NCBI RefSeq assembly: GCF_006716205.1
Contig: NZ_VFOQ01000002.1
Location: forward strand, 1 to 64,000
Reading direction: 5' to 3'
Source: Oryzihumus leptocrescens
Lineage (GTDB): Bacteria; Actinomycetota; Actinomycetes; Actinomycetales; Dermatophilaceae
Length of the DNA stretch: 64,000 nt
Made by a program: the position numbers and the translations under genes. Position 1 is the first letter of the stretch, and every line of letters starts with the position of its first letter. Shown one piece after another: positions 8,213 to 18,038 of the stretch. A model generated the notes under the pieces. The model was not told the DNA's origin and did no database searches. It saw only the letters and a list, made by a program, of their open reading frames with translations.

Positions 8213-9346
8213 GTGCCTGATGCCATTGAGGTCCGCAAGGTCCCGATCCACAGCGTGGCCGACGCCTCCGAGCTGGCCAAGCTCATCGACGACGGCGTGA
8301 TGGAGGCCGACCGCGTCATCGCCATCATCGGCAAGACCGAGGGCAACGGCGGCGTCAACGACTACACCCGGATCATCGCCGACCGGGCGTTCCGTGAGGT
8401 GCTCGTCGCCAAGGGGGCCCCGGCCGACCAGGTCAAGCAGATCCCGATCGTGTGGTCCGGCGGCACCGACGGCGTGATCAGCCCCCACGCCACGATCTTC
8501 GCCACCGTGGACCCGGCCAGGGCCGTGCAGACCGACGAGCCGCGCCTCACCGTCGGGTTCGCCATGAGCGAGCCGATCCTGCCCGAGGAGATCGGCTACA
8601 CCGGCATGATCGAGAAGGTCGCCGCCGGCGTGAAGGTCGCCATGGAGCGCGCCGGCATCACCGACGTCGCCGACGTGCACTACGTGCAGACCAAGACCCC
8701 GCTGCTGACGATCCACACCATCCGCGACGCCAAGGCTCGCGGCAAGCAGGTCTGGACCGAGCACACCCACGAGTCGATGGACCTGTCCAACGGCACCACC
8801 GGCCTCGGCATCGCCGTCGCCCTCGGCGAGATCGAGATGCCGAGCGACGAGGACGTCATGCACAACCGCGACCTGTACTCCTCGGTCGCCTCCTGCTCCT
8901 CCGGCGTCGAGCTCGACCAGGCGCAGATCGTCGTCGTGGGCAACGCCCGCGGGGTCGGCGGCCGCTACCGCATCGGCCACTCGGTGATGAACGACGCCCT
9001 CGACGCCGACGGCATCTGGGCCGCGATCAAGGACGCCGGCCTCGACCTGCCCGAGCGCCCGCACACCTCGGACCTCGACGGCCGCCTGGTCAACGTCTTC
9101 CTGAAGTGCGAGGCCAGCCAGGACGGCACCGTCCACGGCCGCCGCAACGCGATGCTCGACGACTCCGACGTGCACTGGCACCGCCAGATCAAGTCCTGCG
9201 TCGGTGGCGTCACCGCGGCCGTGACCGGCGACCCGGCGGTCTTCGTCTCCGTCTCCGCCGCCCACCAGGGCCCCGAGGGCGGTGGCCCCGTCGCCGCCAT
9301 CGTCGACCTGGGCGAGCAGCCGACCGGCTACACCTGGAACGGCTGA
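8213..9346 (+). CDS. Ring-opening amidohydrolase (barbiturase / cyanuric acid hydrolase family)
   Basis: 377 aa. It belongs to the three-fold pseudo-symmetric AtzD/barbiturase family, which hydrolyses cyanuric acid or barbituric acid. Three Lys/Ser pairs expected of the family are visible: K41 in [10 protein letters not shown] with S82 in WSGGTDG; K161 in VQTKTPLLT with S229/S230 in [11 protein letters not shown]298 in FLKCEASQ with S346/S348 in [15 protein letters not shown]. Start GTG 8213 is preferred (GAAGGG 8 nt upstream, begins MPDAIEV); GTG 8204, overlapping the arcC stop, is the alternative. Sequence alone does not decide between barbiturate and cyanurate. The neighbouring CoA-transferase and carboxyltransferase favour a malonate-yielding substrate such as barbiturate. 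Confidence 0.88.
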   Translation: MPDAIEVRKVPIHSVADASELAKLIDDGVMEADRVIAIIGKTEGNGGVNDYTRIIADRAFREVLVAKGAPADQVKQIPIVWSGGTDGVISPHATIFATVDPARAVQTDEPRLTVGFAMSEPILPEEIGYTGMIEKVAAGVKVAMERAGITDVADVHYVQTKTPLLTIHTIRDAKARGKQVWTEHTHESMDLSNGTTGLGIAVALGEIEMPSDEDVMHNRDLYSSVASCSSGVELDQAQIVVVGNARGVGGRYRIGHSVMNDALDADGIWAAIKDAGLDLPERPHTSDLDGRLVNVFLKCEASQDGTVHGRRNAMLDDSDVHWHRQIKSCVGGVTAAVTGDPAVFVSVSAAHQGPEGGGPVAAIVDLGEQPTGYTWNG

Positions 9347-9360
9347 GCCGACACGCTCCC

Positions 9361-9405
9361 CCGGTATGCCGTGCCCCTCACCAGGTGAGGGGCACGGCAT
9401 ACCGG
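9361..9405. terminator. Perfect 22-bp bidirectional terminator built on the GTATGCCG motif
   Basis: 9361-9382 and 9384-9405 are exact reverse complements, separated by one base (A). The outer part of each arm is CCGGTATGCCG, the dispersed 8-mer in inverted orientation. The element sits between the convergent ends of the ring-opening hydrolase (9346) and a membrane protein gene (9409), so it can terminate both. Inverted pairs of uptake sequences used as terminators are known in Neisseria and Haemophilus; the parallel is inference. Confidence 0.85.
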
Positions 9406-9408
9406 CGT

Positions 9409-9795
9409 TCAGGGGCGGGGCGGTCGCAGGAACGACATGACCAGCAGCGCCAGCGGGATGGCGATGACGAACTGGCGCCGGCTGTAGCGGCGCAGCTCGC
9501 TGCGGGCGTCGACCCCGGCCAGCTCGGCCTCGAGTGCGCCGCGCCGGGACAGCCGGAAGGCGTGGAACGCCAGCGGGACGTAGTTGAGGGCGATGCCGAC
9601 CAGCCACGCGCCGATGACCCGGGTGAACGGGGCCCGCGCGGTCAGGCAGACCGACCCGAGCACCATCGGCAGCACGATGCCGAGGGCGAACTCGAGGGTG
9701 ATCAGGCGGCGGCGCAGGGGGCGGCCGTGCAGGCCCCACAGGTCGATCGCGGCGAGGCGCCGCACGTCGATGACCCAGCGCAACGGTGGCTCCAT
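9409..9795 (-). CDS. Small three-helix membrane protein
   Basis: 128 aa, start ATG 9795. Function unknown. Three hydrophobic segments are visible (about residues 31-51, 63-83 and 108-126), separated by Arg-rich loops. The start is chosen at the only ATG that keeps the full hydrophobic core; no strong ribosome site precedes it. A terminator (9837-9880) separates it from the next gene upstream, so it may have its own promoter. The position before ppiA in the cell-wall cluster hints at an envelope role, which is not shown by the sequence. Confidence 0.65.
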   Translation of the reverse strand: MEPPLRWVIDVRRLAAIDLWGLHGRPLRRRLITLEFALGIVLPMVLGSVCLTARAPFTRVIGAWLVGIALNYVPLAFHAFRLSRRGALEAELAGVDARSELRRYSRRQFVIAIPLALLVMSFLRPPRP

Positions 9796-9836
9796 CCAGG
9801 CAGGACGGTCAGCTCGAGGAGGGCCGAAGCATAGCG

Positions 9837-9880
9837 AAGGCAGCAGGGGCAGGACCTGACGGTCCTGCCCCTGCTGCCTT
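9837..9880. terminator. Perfect 20-bp hairpin with TGAC loop
   Basis: 9837-9856 pairs exactly with 9861-9880 around the loop TGAC. It lies 18 nt after the stop of the minus-strand gene at 9899-10627 and is read as its intrinsic terminator. Confidence 0.8.
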
Positions 9881-9898
9881 GGCTCAGGCGGTCGCGGC

Positions 9899-10627
9899 TC
9901 AGTCGCCGGCGCTGGCGCCGCGCACCGTCTTGGCGGTGTCGGGCTTGGTCTCGGCGGTGTCCTTGGCCGCGCCGGTCTCCTCGGTGCCCGTCGGCTCCTC
10001 GGTGGCGGCCGGCTCCTCCGTCGTGGTGGCGGCCGGCGTGGTGTCGGTCGCCGGCGTGGCCGTGGAGGACCGTCCGGCGCTGGGGGCGATGTAGGGGTCC
10101 TGCAGCGGCGTGGCCCACGGGTCGGCCCTGGGTGCGGACCGCTTGAACGCGGCGACGCCCGCGGCCGCGGCGCCACCGAGGCCGAGCAGGAGCAGCAGCT
10201 TGCGGCCCCGGCGCTTCGGCCTGGCCACCGCCTCACCCTTGAGGACCAGCGCGGCGTCGCCACCGCGGGAGACGGCCTCGTCGCGGGCCGCGACGCTGGC
10301 GGCGGCGGCGGCCGCGATGGCCTCGGCGATCCGGGGCAGCAGCTCGTCGACGATCTTGTCTCGCGCGCTGTCGACGCGCGGGGCGAGGTCCTGCACGCCC
10401 TTCTCCAGCTTGGGGGCGGCCACCTCGATCCCGTGCTCGACGCGCGGCTTGGCCCAGTCGCGGGCAGCCTCCACCCGCGGCTTCCCCCAGTCGCGCGCCA
10501 CCTCGGCGGCGTGCTCCACGGCGGGGACGACGCGCTCGCGGATCTGCTCCGCGGTCGACGCCGACAGCTCCTGGGCCTGGGCGACCTTGTCCTTGGCCTG
10601 CTCGGTCTTGCTCTTCGTGCGGAACAC
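9899..10627 (-). CDS. DUF5324-like helical membrane-anchored protein
   Basis: 242 aa, start GTG 10627 with GAGGAGG just upstream. The first 150 residues are Ala-rich amphipathic helix with repeats such as RDWGKPRVEAARDWAKPRVE. A basic patch and one hydrophobic segment follow (KLLLLLGLGGAAAAGVAAF, about residues 151-169), then a Thr/Glu/Pro-rich, probably disordered tail. This layout and its position beside ppiA match the DUF5324 family seen in the same cluster in Streptomyces. No enzymatic motif is present. Its function is unknown; a cell-envelope scaffold is possible. Confidence 0.7.
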   Translation of the reverse strand: MFRTKSKTEQAKDKVAQAQELSASTAEQIRERVVPAVEHAAEVARDWGKPRVEAARDWAKPRVEHGIEVAAPKLEKGVQDLAPRVDSARDKIVDELLPRIAEAIAAAAAASVAARDEAVSRGGDAALVLKGEAVARPKRRGRKLLLLLGLGGAAAAGVAAFKRSAPRADPWATPLQDPYIAPSAGRSSTATPATDTTPAATTTEEPAATEEPTGTEETGAAKDTAETKPDTAKTVRGASAGD

Positions 10628-10733
10628 GGAGTCCTCCTCGAAACGGTGACCAGGTCCAAACCTGTACCCATCCTGCACCGTTGCATCACCGCATGCCCAT
10701 CGGGTCCACCAGATCGCGTGCGAGGATGACGCC

Positions 10734-11255
10734 ATGAACGTCACGCTGCACACCAACCACGGTGACATCAACGTCACCCTGTACCCGGACCACGCACCCA
10801 AGACGGTCCAGAACTTCGTCGGCCTCGCCCAGGGCGAGAAGGACTACACCGACGACGCGGGCCGCACCAACCCCACGCCGTTCTACGACGGGCTGACGTT
10901 CCACCGGATCATCCCCGGCTTCATGATCCAGGGTGGCTGCCCGACCGGCACCGGCACCGGTGGCCCGGGCTACGCCTTCGACGACGAGATCAGCCCCGCG
11001 CTCGACTTCACCGCCCCCTACAAGCTGGCCATGGCCAACGCCGGCAAGCGCATGGGCAAGGGCACCAACGGCTCGCAGTTCTTCATCACCGTCGCGCCGA
11101 CCACCTGGCTGCAGGGCAAGCACACGATCTTCGGTGAGGTGGCCGACGGCCCGAGCCGCGAGGTCGTCGACAAGATCGCCGCCGTGCCGACGGGCGCCAT
11201 GGACAAGCCGGTCGAGCCGGTCGTCATCGAGCGCGTCACCGTCCAGGACGCCTGA
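10734..11255 (+). CDS. ppiA: Cyclophilin-type peptidyl-prolyl isomerase
   Basis: 173 aa from ATG 10734. The cyclophilin core is intact: the catalytic Arg in FHRIIPGFMIQGG, the NGSQFFIT strand and the Trp of TTWLQGKHTIFG. There is no signal peptide, so it is cytoplasmic. It corresponds to the ppiA position in the conserved actinobacterial origin-proximal cluster. GAGGA 7 nt upstream may serve as ribosome site. The same bases (GAGGAT, ending 6 nt before ATG) would also suit a leaderless -10 element. Confidence 0.95.
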   Translation: MNVTLHTNHGDINVTLYPDHAPKTVQNFVGLAQGEKDYTDDAGRTNPTPFYDGLTFHRIIPGFMIQGGCPTGTGTGGPGYAFDDEISPALDFTAPYKLAMANAGKRMGKGTNGSQFFITVAPTTWLQGKHTIFGEVADGPSREVVDKIAAVPTGAMDKPVEPVVIERVTVQDA

Positions 11256-11286
11256 GGGGCGACCCCCGGTGGCTGAGGACACCCCC

Positions 11287-12150
11287 ATGACCGAGCCCGC
11301 GGCATACCAGCAGGCTCCGGTGTGCCCGCGTCATCCCGACCGGGTGTCCTACGTCAGCTGCCAGCGCTGCGGCCGGCCCGTCTGTCCCGAGTGCCAGCGG
11401 CCGGCCGCAGTCGGCGTCCAGTGCGTCGACTGCGTGCGCGAGAGCGCCCGCACGACCCGTATGCCGCGCACGCAGCTCGGCGGTCGCGTCACCGACGGGC
11501 GTCCCGTGGTGACCCTGACCATCATCGGCGTCTGCGTCGCGGTGTGGCTGCTGCAGCAGGTCAGCCCCTCGGTGACCGGGGACTACGCCTTCGTGCCGGC
11601 CTACGGGCAGGCCCAGCCCTACCGCTTCCTCACCGCGGCCTTCCTGCACGGCCCGATCTTCCACATCGGCTTCAACATGTACGCCCTGTGGGTGGTCGGC
11701 AGCTACCTCGAGCCGCTGCTGGGGCGGATGCGGTTCGCCGCGCTCTACTTCGTCTGCGCGATCGGCGGCTCGGTGGGGTCACTGCTGCTGGCCACGCCCT
11801 CGGTCGACGGCCGCGCCTCCTGGGTGACCGCCAGCGTGGGCGCGTCCGGTGCGGTGTTCGGGCTGTTCGGCGCGCTGCTCGTGCTCAACCGCCACCTGGG
11901 CCGGCCGACCGGCGGGATCTGGGTGATCCTGCTGATCAACGCCGCGATCGGGTTCGCCCCCGGCATCGCCTGGCAGGCGCACCTGGGTGGCTTCCTCACC
12001 GGCGTGGTCTGCTCGCTGCTCCTGGTCGCCACGGCCGGCCAGTCCCGCCGGCGCTGGCAGCTGCCGCTGCTCGCCGCCGTGCTGGTCCTCGTCGTGGCGG
12101 CGGCCGCCGTGAAGTACGCCGGCGTCGCGCCGCAGTTCCTGCCCGCCTGA
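11287..12150 (+). CDS. Rhomboid family intramembrane serine protease
   Basis: 287 aa from ATG 11287, preceded by GAGGA (GTG 11269 is an in-frame alternative). A B-box-like zinc-binding N-terminus (residues 13-49, CPRHP...CQRCGRPVCPEC...CVDC) is followed by six hydrophobic segments. The rhomboid dyad is present: S187 in GASGAVFG and H232 in WQAHLGG, with N130 in HIGFNMYALW. This Zn-finger-plus-rhomboid layout is typical of the actinobacterial protein found after ppiA. The substrate is unknown. Confidence 0.93.
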   Translation: MTEPAAYQQAPVCPRHPDRVSYVSCQRCGRPVCPECQRPAAVGVQCVDCVRESARTTRMPRTQLGGRVTDGRPVVTLTIIGVCVAVWLLQQVSPSVTGDYAFVPAYGQAQPYRFLTAAFLHGPIFHIGFNMYALWVVGSYLEPLLGRMRFAALYFVCAIGGSVGSLLLATPSVDGRASWVTASVGASGAVFGLFGALLVLNRHLGRPTGGIWVILLINAAIGFAPGIAWQAHLGGFLTGVVCSLLLVATAGQSRRRWQLPLLAAVLVLVVAAAAVKYAGVAPQFLPA

Positions 12151-12485
12151 CCCGCGACCGGTCCACCCCCGCCCGTCGCGCCGTCCGGGGCGCCCGGCCC
12201 GTCCAGGTTTCGACCGGTGCGACCCGATCCCGTCTTACACGCGTGTCATTTGTCCCCAGCCTGGGGACAACCGTGTGGACAACTCGTGGAATCTGCGTGG
12301 AAAGGTGGGGACGGGGCCGAGAGGGGCTGGGGATATCCCCAGGGGCGCACCATGGCCCACGGGTCGGTAGGGCCGGATGTAACCCGGGCTGACCTGCACA
12401 AACGCCAGGGCCGGCCCCTGCCGAAGCGGGGAACCGGCCCTGTGGAGAGCTGTGGATGACGTCCCGGTGGAAACGCTGTGGACAG
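12151..12485. promoter_or_regulatory. Intergenic region with clustered DnaA-box-like sequences
   Basis: This 335-nt gap between convergent genes holds one exact high-GC DnaA box (TGTGGACAA, 12274-12282) and single-mismatch boxes at 12250-12258, 12262-12270, 12451-12459 and 12477-12485. Two palindromes are also present: 12250-12270 (10-1-10, made of two near-boxes facing each other) and 12327-12342 (16 bp, centred on GATATC). In relatives this gene cluster lies near oriC, so an accessory DnaA-binding locus is possible. No gene is seen here. Confidence 0.5.
12407..12441. terminator. Hairpin between rhomboid and crgA
   Basis: AGGGCCGGCCCC (12407-12418) pairs with GGGG-AA-CCGGCCCT (12428-12441), giving a 12-bp stem with an AA bulge. 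It lies between convergent genes and is a candidate bidirectional terminator. Confidence 0.5.
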
Positions 12486-12737
12486 TCAGCGCCAGCGCAT
12501 CGCGAAGCCAAAGCCACCGAGGATGAGCGTGATCCCGATCGCCAGGTTCCAGTAGCCGATGGACGGCACCGGGTAGCTGCCCTGGGTCACGTAGAAGGTG
12601 ACGATCCACAGCAGGCCCAGCACGAGAAGCACGACCATGACCGGGGCGAACCAGGCAGGGTTGCCGACCTGGGCGGCCTTGGCCTTGCGCTGCGGCGGGG
12701 TGTAGGTCGCCTTGGCGCGACCCTTGGACTCCGGCAC
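12486..12737 (-). CDS. crgA: Cell division protein CrgA
   Basis: 83 aa from GTG 12737, with AAGGAG 6 nt upstream. Two transmembrane helices (about residues 31-52 and 62-80) separated by the short loop YPVPSIGYWN, after a basic N-terminus (KGRAKATYTPPQRKAKA). Size, topology and the IGYWNLAIGITLILGGFGFAMRW ending region match CrgA, a membrane protein that recruits septal factors and PBPs to FtsZ in actinobacteria. It is in its standard position, divergent from the DUF881 gene. Confidence 0.93.
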   Translation of the reverse strand: MPESKGRAKATYTPPQRKAKAAQVGNPAWFAPVMVVLLVLGLLWIVTFYVTQGSYPVPSIGYWNLAIGITLILGGFGFAMRWR

Positions 12738-12836
12738 CGGGCACTCCTTGTTGCTGGTTGGGGACGATTCGTGCCTTAGCGTAGACGAGCACACGCGCGC
12801 GCGAACCCCGGCAGAGGCGAAGGGAGGGGACCGGAC

Positions 12837-13586
12837 ATGGCCACGCTGCCGCCCTGGCTGACCCGTCGGCCCTCCCGGTGGTCCCTGCTGGTCCCCGTCG
12901 TCGGCGTCGCGGCCGGGTTGCTGTTCGCCACGAGCGCCCAGACCGCCAAGGGCACCGACCTGCGCCCCAGCGGCACCGACCTCGCCGACGTCATCCGCGC
13001 CCAGACCCGGGTGGTGCAGGCCCGCACCGAGGCGGTCCGATCCCTGCGCGAGCAGGTCGACCGGCTCACCCAGCAGTCCGCCCCCGGCAACAGCGCCGTC
13101 AACCAGCTGCAGCAGCGCAGCGCAGCACTCGCCCCCGTCGCGGGCACCGAGGCCGTGCGCGGCCCCGCGATCACCGTGACCCTCAACGACGCCAAGCGCA
13201 GCGCGGCGAGCCTGCCCCAGGGCTTCACCGCCGATGACATCGTCGTGCACCAGCAGGACGTGCAGGGCGTGGTCAACGCGCTGTGGGCCGGCGGCGCCGA
13301 GGCGATGATGCTCCAGGACCAGCGGGTCATCTCCACCAGTGCGGTGCGCTGCGTCGGCAACACCCTGATCCTGCAGGGCCGCGTCTACTCCCCGCCCTAC
13401 GTCATCAAGGCCATCGGTGACGTGCAGGGCATGCAGCAGTCCCTGGACACCAACCCCACGGTGAGCATCTACAAGCAGTACGTCGACGTCCTCGGCCTCG
13501 GCTATGACGTGAAGACGAGCGCGGTGGCGACGTTCCCGGCCTACACCGGCACCACGTCGCTGACCCACGCGAGCGTGCCCCGGTGA
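12837..13586 (+). CDS. DUF881 membrane-anchored protein
   Basis: 249 aa from ATG 12837, preceded by a GGGAGGGG ribosome site. One N-terminal transmembrane helix (about 15-32), a coiled-coil segment (about 48-78), then the DUF881 domain to the C-terminus with the family segments GPAITVTLNDAKR, VNALWAGGAEAMMLQDQRV and VRCVGNTLILQGRVYSPPY. It corresponds to the gene between crgA and the glutamine amidotransferase in mycobacteria. The molecular role is unknown. Its stop overlaps the sortase start by 4 nt. Confidence 0.9.
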   Translation: MATLPPWLTRRPSRWSLLVPVVGVAAGLLFATSAQTAKGTDLRPSGTDLADVIRAQTRVVQARTEAVRSLREQVDRLTQQSAPGNSAVNQLQQRSAALAPVAGTEAVRGPAITVTLNDAKRSAASLPQGFTADDIVVHQQDVQGVVNALWAGGAEAMMLQDQRVISTSAVRCVGNTLILQGRVYSPPYVIKAIGDVQGMQQSLDTNPTVSIYKQYVDVLGLGYDVKTSAVATFPAYTGTTSLTHASVPR

Positions 13587-14335
13587 GCCTGACCCGGGCG
13601 GAGCGGCGGGCCCTGGAGCAGGTCCGCCGCCGGCCGCCGCGCCCGCGCCCGAGCCTGGCCAGCAGCATCATCGGGGTGGTCGGCGAGCTGCTCATCACCC
13701 TCGGCGTCGTCGTGCTGCTCTTCGTCGGCTGGCAGCTGTGGTGGACCGACATCACGGCCGACCGTGCGCAGGCCCAGACGATCCAGTCCCTCGAGCGCCA
13801 GTTCGGCCACGCCCCGGCCGACGAGGGCACGGTCACCCCCGCGGCGGTGCCCTTCGGCAAGGCGTTCGCGATCGTGCGCATCCCCCGGCTCGGCTCCGCC
13901 TACGCCCGGCCCGTCCTCGAGGGCACCGACCACGACATCCTCAGCCAGGGCATCGGCCACTACGAGGGCACGGCCATGCCCGGCCAGGTCGGCAACTTCG
14001 CCGTCGCCGGCCACCGCACGACCTACGGCAAGCCGTTCAGCGACATCGACAAGCTGCGCCCCGGCGACGTCGTCATCGTGGAGACCCGCACCAGCTACGT
14101 CGTCTACACCGTCCAGCGGCACGTCATCGTCACCCCGGAGCACGTCGAGGTGGTCGCGCCCGTCCCGCAGCAGCCCGGCGTCAAGCCGACACAGGCGATG
14201 ATGACCATGACGGCGTGCCACCCGCGCTACAGCGCGGCGCAGCGCTACGTCGTCTTCGCCTCGCTGTTGCGCACGATCCCCCGCGCGCAGGGCATCCCCG
14301 CGTCCCTGCTGACCGTCCCGACGAAGGGGGCCTGA
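13583..14335 (+). CDS. Class E sortase
   Basis: 250 aa from GTG 13583. An N-terminal transmembrane helix (about 30-52) anchors an extracytoplasmic sortase domain with the catalytic triad H144 (AVAGHRTTYG), C212 (MTACHPRYS) and R221 (QRYVVFA). Class E sortases in high-GC actinobacteria join LAXTG-type signals to the wall. No sortase substrate with such a motif is encoded in this window. It is translationally coupled to the DUF881 gene. Confidence 0.92.
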   Translation: MSLTRAERRALEQVRRRPPRPRPSLASSIIGVVGELLITLGVVVLLFVGWQLWWTDITADRAQAQTIQSLERQFGHAPADEGTVTPAAVPFGKAFAIVRIPRLGSAYARPVLEGTDHDILSQGIGHYEGTAMPGQVGNFAVAGHRTTYGKPFSDIDKLRPGDVVIVETRTSYVVYTVQRHVIVTPEHVEVVAPVPQQPGVKPTQAMMTMTACHPRYSAAQRYVVFASLLRTIPRAQGIPASLLTVPTKGA

Positions 14336-14338
14336 CCG

Positions 14339-14524
14339 GTGTACGGACCACTGTGGCGCGCCCTGCCCGGGCCCTGGCCGGTCAAGCTGCTGCAGGCGCT
14401 GGTGCTGACGCTCGCGTTCGTCGCCGCCTGCTTCCTGTGGCTCTTCCCCGCCGTGGCCGACCACCTGCCGTTCAACGACAACACGGTCACCAGCAGCTCC
14501 CCCAGCCGAACCACCACACCGTAA
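14339..14524 (+). CDS. Small single-span membrane protein
   Basis: 61 aa from GTG 14339, only 3 nt after the sortase stop. One hydrophobic helix (about residues 17-40, LLQALVLTLAFVAACFLWLF), then a short Ser/Thr/Pro-rich tail. Similar short membrane proteins occur between the sortase and pabA/trpG genes in actinobacteria, so it is probably real. Function unknown. Confidence 0.7.
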   Translation: MYGPLWRALPGPWPVKLLQALVLTLAFVAACFLWLFPAVADHLPFNDNTVTSSSPSRTTTP

Positions 14525-14532
14525 GGCCCCGC

Positions 14533-15186
14533 ATGACCCGCCTCCTCGTCGTGGACAACTACGACAGCTTCGTCTTCACCATCGTCGGCTACCTCAGCCA
14601 GCTCGGCGCCGAGTGCGAGGTCGTCCGCAACGACGCCATCAGCACCGACGCTGCGGCCGAGTTCGACGGCGTCCTCGTCTCCCCCGGCCCCGGCACCCCG
14701 GAGGAGGCCGGGGTCTCCCTGGCGATGATCGAGGCGTGCGCCGGGCGGACCCAGCCGATGCTGGGCGTGTGCCTGGGGCACCAGGCCCTCGGCGTCGTCT
14801 TCGGCGCCACCGTGGGCCGCGCCCCGGAGCTGCTGCACGGCAAGACCTCCGCGGTCCAGCACGACGGCACCGGCGTCCTGGCCGGCCTGCCCTCGCCGTT
14901 CACGGCGACCCGCTACCACTCGCTGACCATCGAGCCGCCGACCCTGCCGGAGGTGCTGCTCGCCAACGCCCACACCGCCTCGGGCGTCATCATGGCGGTG
15001 CGTCACACGTCGCTGCCGCTGCACGGCGTGCAGTTCCACCCCGAGAGCGTGCTGACCGAGGGCGGCCACCGCCTCCTCGCCAACTGGCTGGTGACCTGCG
15101 GCATGACCGATGCGGTGGAGCGCTCCGCTGGCCTGAGCCCCCTGGTCCACGACGCCGCGGCAGTGGCCCGGCTCGTCGCGGGCTGA
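14533..15186 (+). CDS. pabA: Anthranilate/aminodeoxychorismate synthase glutaminase subunit
   Basis: 217 aa from ATG 14533. Class I glutamine amidotransferase with nucleophile C80 in LGVCLGHQALG and the partners H169 and E171 in QFHPESVLTEGG. It releases ammonia from glutamine for 4-amino-4-deoxychorismate (folate) or anthranilate (tryptophan) synthesis. The partner chorismate-binding subunit is not in the window, so the choice between PabA and TrpG is open; this cluster member is annotated either way in relatives. Its stop codon lies inside a 24-bp palindrome shared with the convergent gene. Confidence 0.93.
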   Translation: MTRLLVVDNYDSFVFTIVGYLSQLGAECEVVRNDAISTDAAAEFDGVLVSPGPGTPEEAGVSLAMIEACAGRTQPMLGVCLGHQALGVVFGATVGRAPELLHGKTSAVQHDGTGVLAGLPSPFTATRYHSLTIEPPTLPEVLLANAHTASGVIMAVRHTSLPLHGVQFHPESVLTEGGHRLLANWLVTCGMTDAVERSAGLSPLVHDAAAVARLVAG

Positions 15187-15201
15187 CCCGGGTCAGCCCG
15201 C
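15178..15201. terminator. 24-bp perfect palindrome spanning two convergent stop codons
   Basis: 15178-15201 is perfectly self-complementary (12+12). It contains the TGA of pabA (15184-15186) and, mirrored, the TGA of the phosphotransferase gene (15193-15195), so both proteins end in Ala-Gly. It is a likely bidirectional terminator. Confidence 0.7.
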
Positions 15202-16154
15202 CAGGATCTCCTCGACCCACCCGCGCACCGGGAAGTCGAACTCCACCTGCGCCTCGACCGGCGCGTCACGCAGCGCGGCGCGCCACGCCAGCGCCCGGGT
15301 GACCGGTCCCGTCGCGCGGGCCAGCTCGACCGAGCGCAGCAGCGTGCTCCGGTCGGCCAGTCCCGACCAGGGCTCCAGCAGCGCATCCCGGACGCGGAGC
15401 ACCCGCGCGTCCTCCAGCGTGGCCTGCCCATGGCGGGCCAGCGAGTTCAGCGTCGCCAGCAGGGTGCCGAACGGGTGGCCGATGCTCGCGTCGCCCCAGT
15501 CGATGACCCGGGCCGTGGCGGCCGAGCCCTGCCAGCACACGTTGGCTGCGTGGAGGTCGTCGTGCTGCAGGGTCCACGGCAGCCCGTCCGCGGCCAGCTC
15601 GGCACACCACTGCCCGTATGCCGGGAGCCTGGCCTCCAGCGCGGCTCGCCGCCGCGGGGTCAGACCTCCGCGGGCGGGGTCGGTGGCGGCCAGCTCCTCC
15701 ACGAGGTCTGCCGCCTGCTCGGGCAGGGTCGCCGGTGAGCGCTCCGGCACCCCCAGGGCGAGCAGCTCCGCCCGGTGGGCGGCGAGCTCCAGCTGCGCCG
15801 CGGCATACCGGGGCAGGAGGGCCTCCCAGACCGGCCACTGCTCCCCGGCGGGCAGGACGGACCGCAAGGTGGGGCCGGCGTCGCGGGTCAGCCACCAGCC
15901 GCGGTCGGCGTCCACCGCGACGACCTGCGGGGCCAGGCCGGGGGCGATTCGCTCCAGGGTGCGGACCACGGCCGGCTCCTGCCGGGTGCCCTCCCCGTTG
16001 GCCTTGAACCAGACCCGGCCGTCCCCGGTCGGGAAGACCGCCGCGGACGACCAGGGGCGGTCATGGACCAGCTCCCCGGCCCCCGGCGTGCCGAGGCCGG
16101 CCTCGGCACACCGCCCGGCGACCCACGAGGAGACGTCGGGCGGTGCGGCCGAGG

Positions 16155-16158
<4 letters not shown>
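15193..16158 (-). CDS. Aminoglycoside phosphotransferase (APH) family kinase
   Basis: 321 aa from GTG 16158, which overlaps the pknB stop (GTGA), so it is the last gene of the pkn operon. APH/choline-kinase fold with the catalytic motif LQHDDLHAANV (HxDxxxxN, near residue 200) and the metal-binding motif VIDWGDASIGHP. Family members phosphorylate small molecules; resistance is only one possible role. Coupling to PknB suggests a cell-wall or signalling-linked metabolite kinase, but the substrate is unknown. Confidence 0.85.

Positions 16159-18034
<1,876 letters not shown>

Positions 18035-18038
<4 letters not shown>

Noticed and set aside
12217-12459. Short plus-strand open frame between rhomboid and crgA
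   Set aside because: No ribosome site or family resemblance; the region is better explained by DnaA-box-like sites and a terminator.
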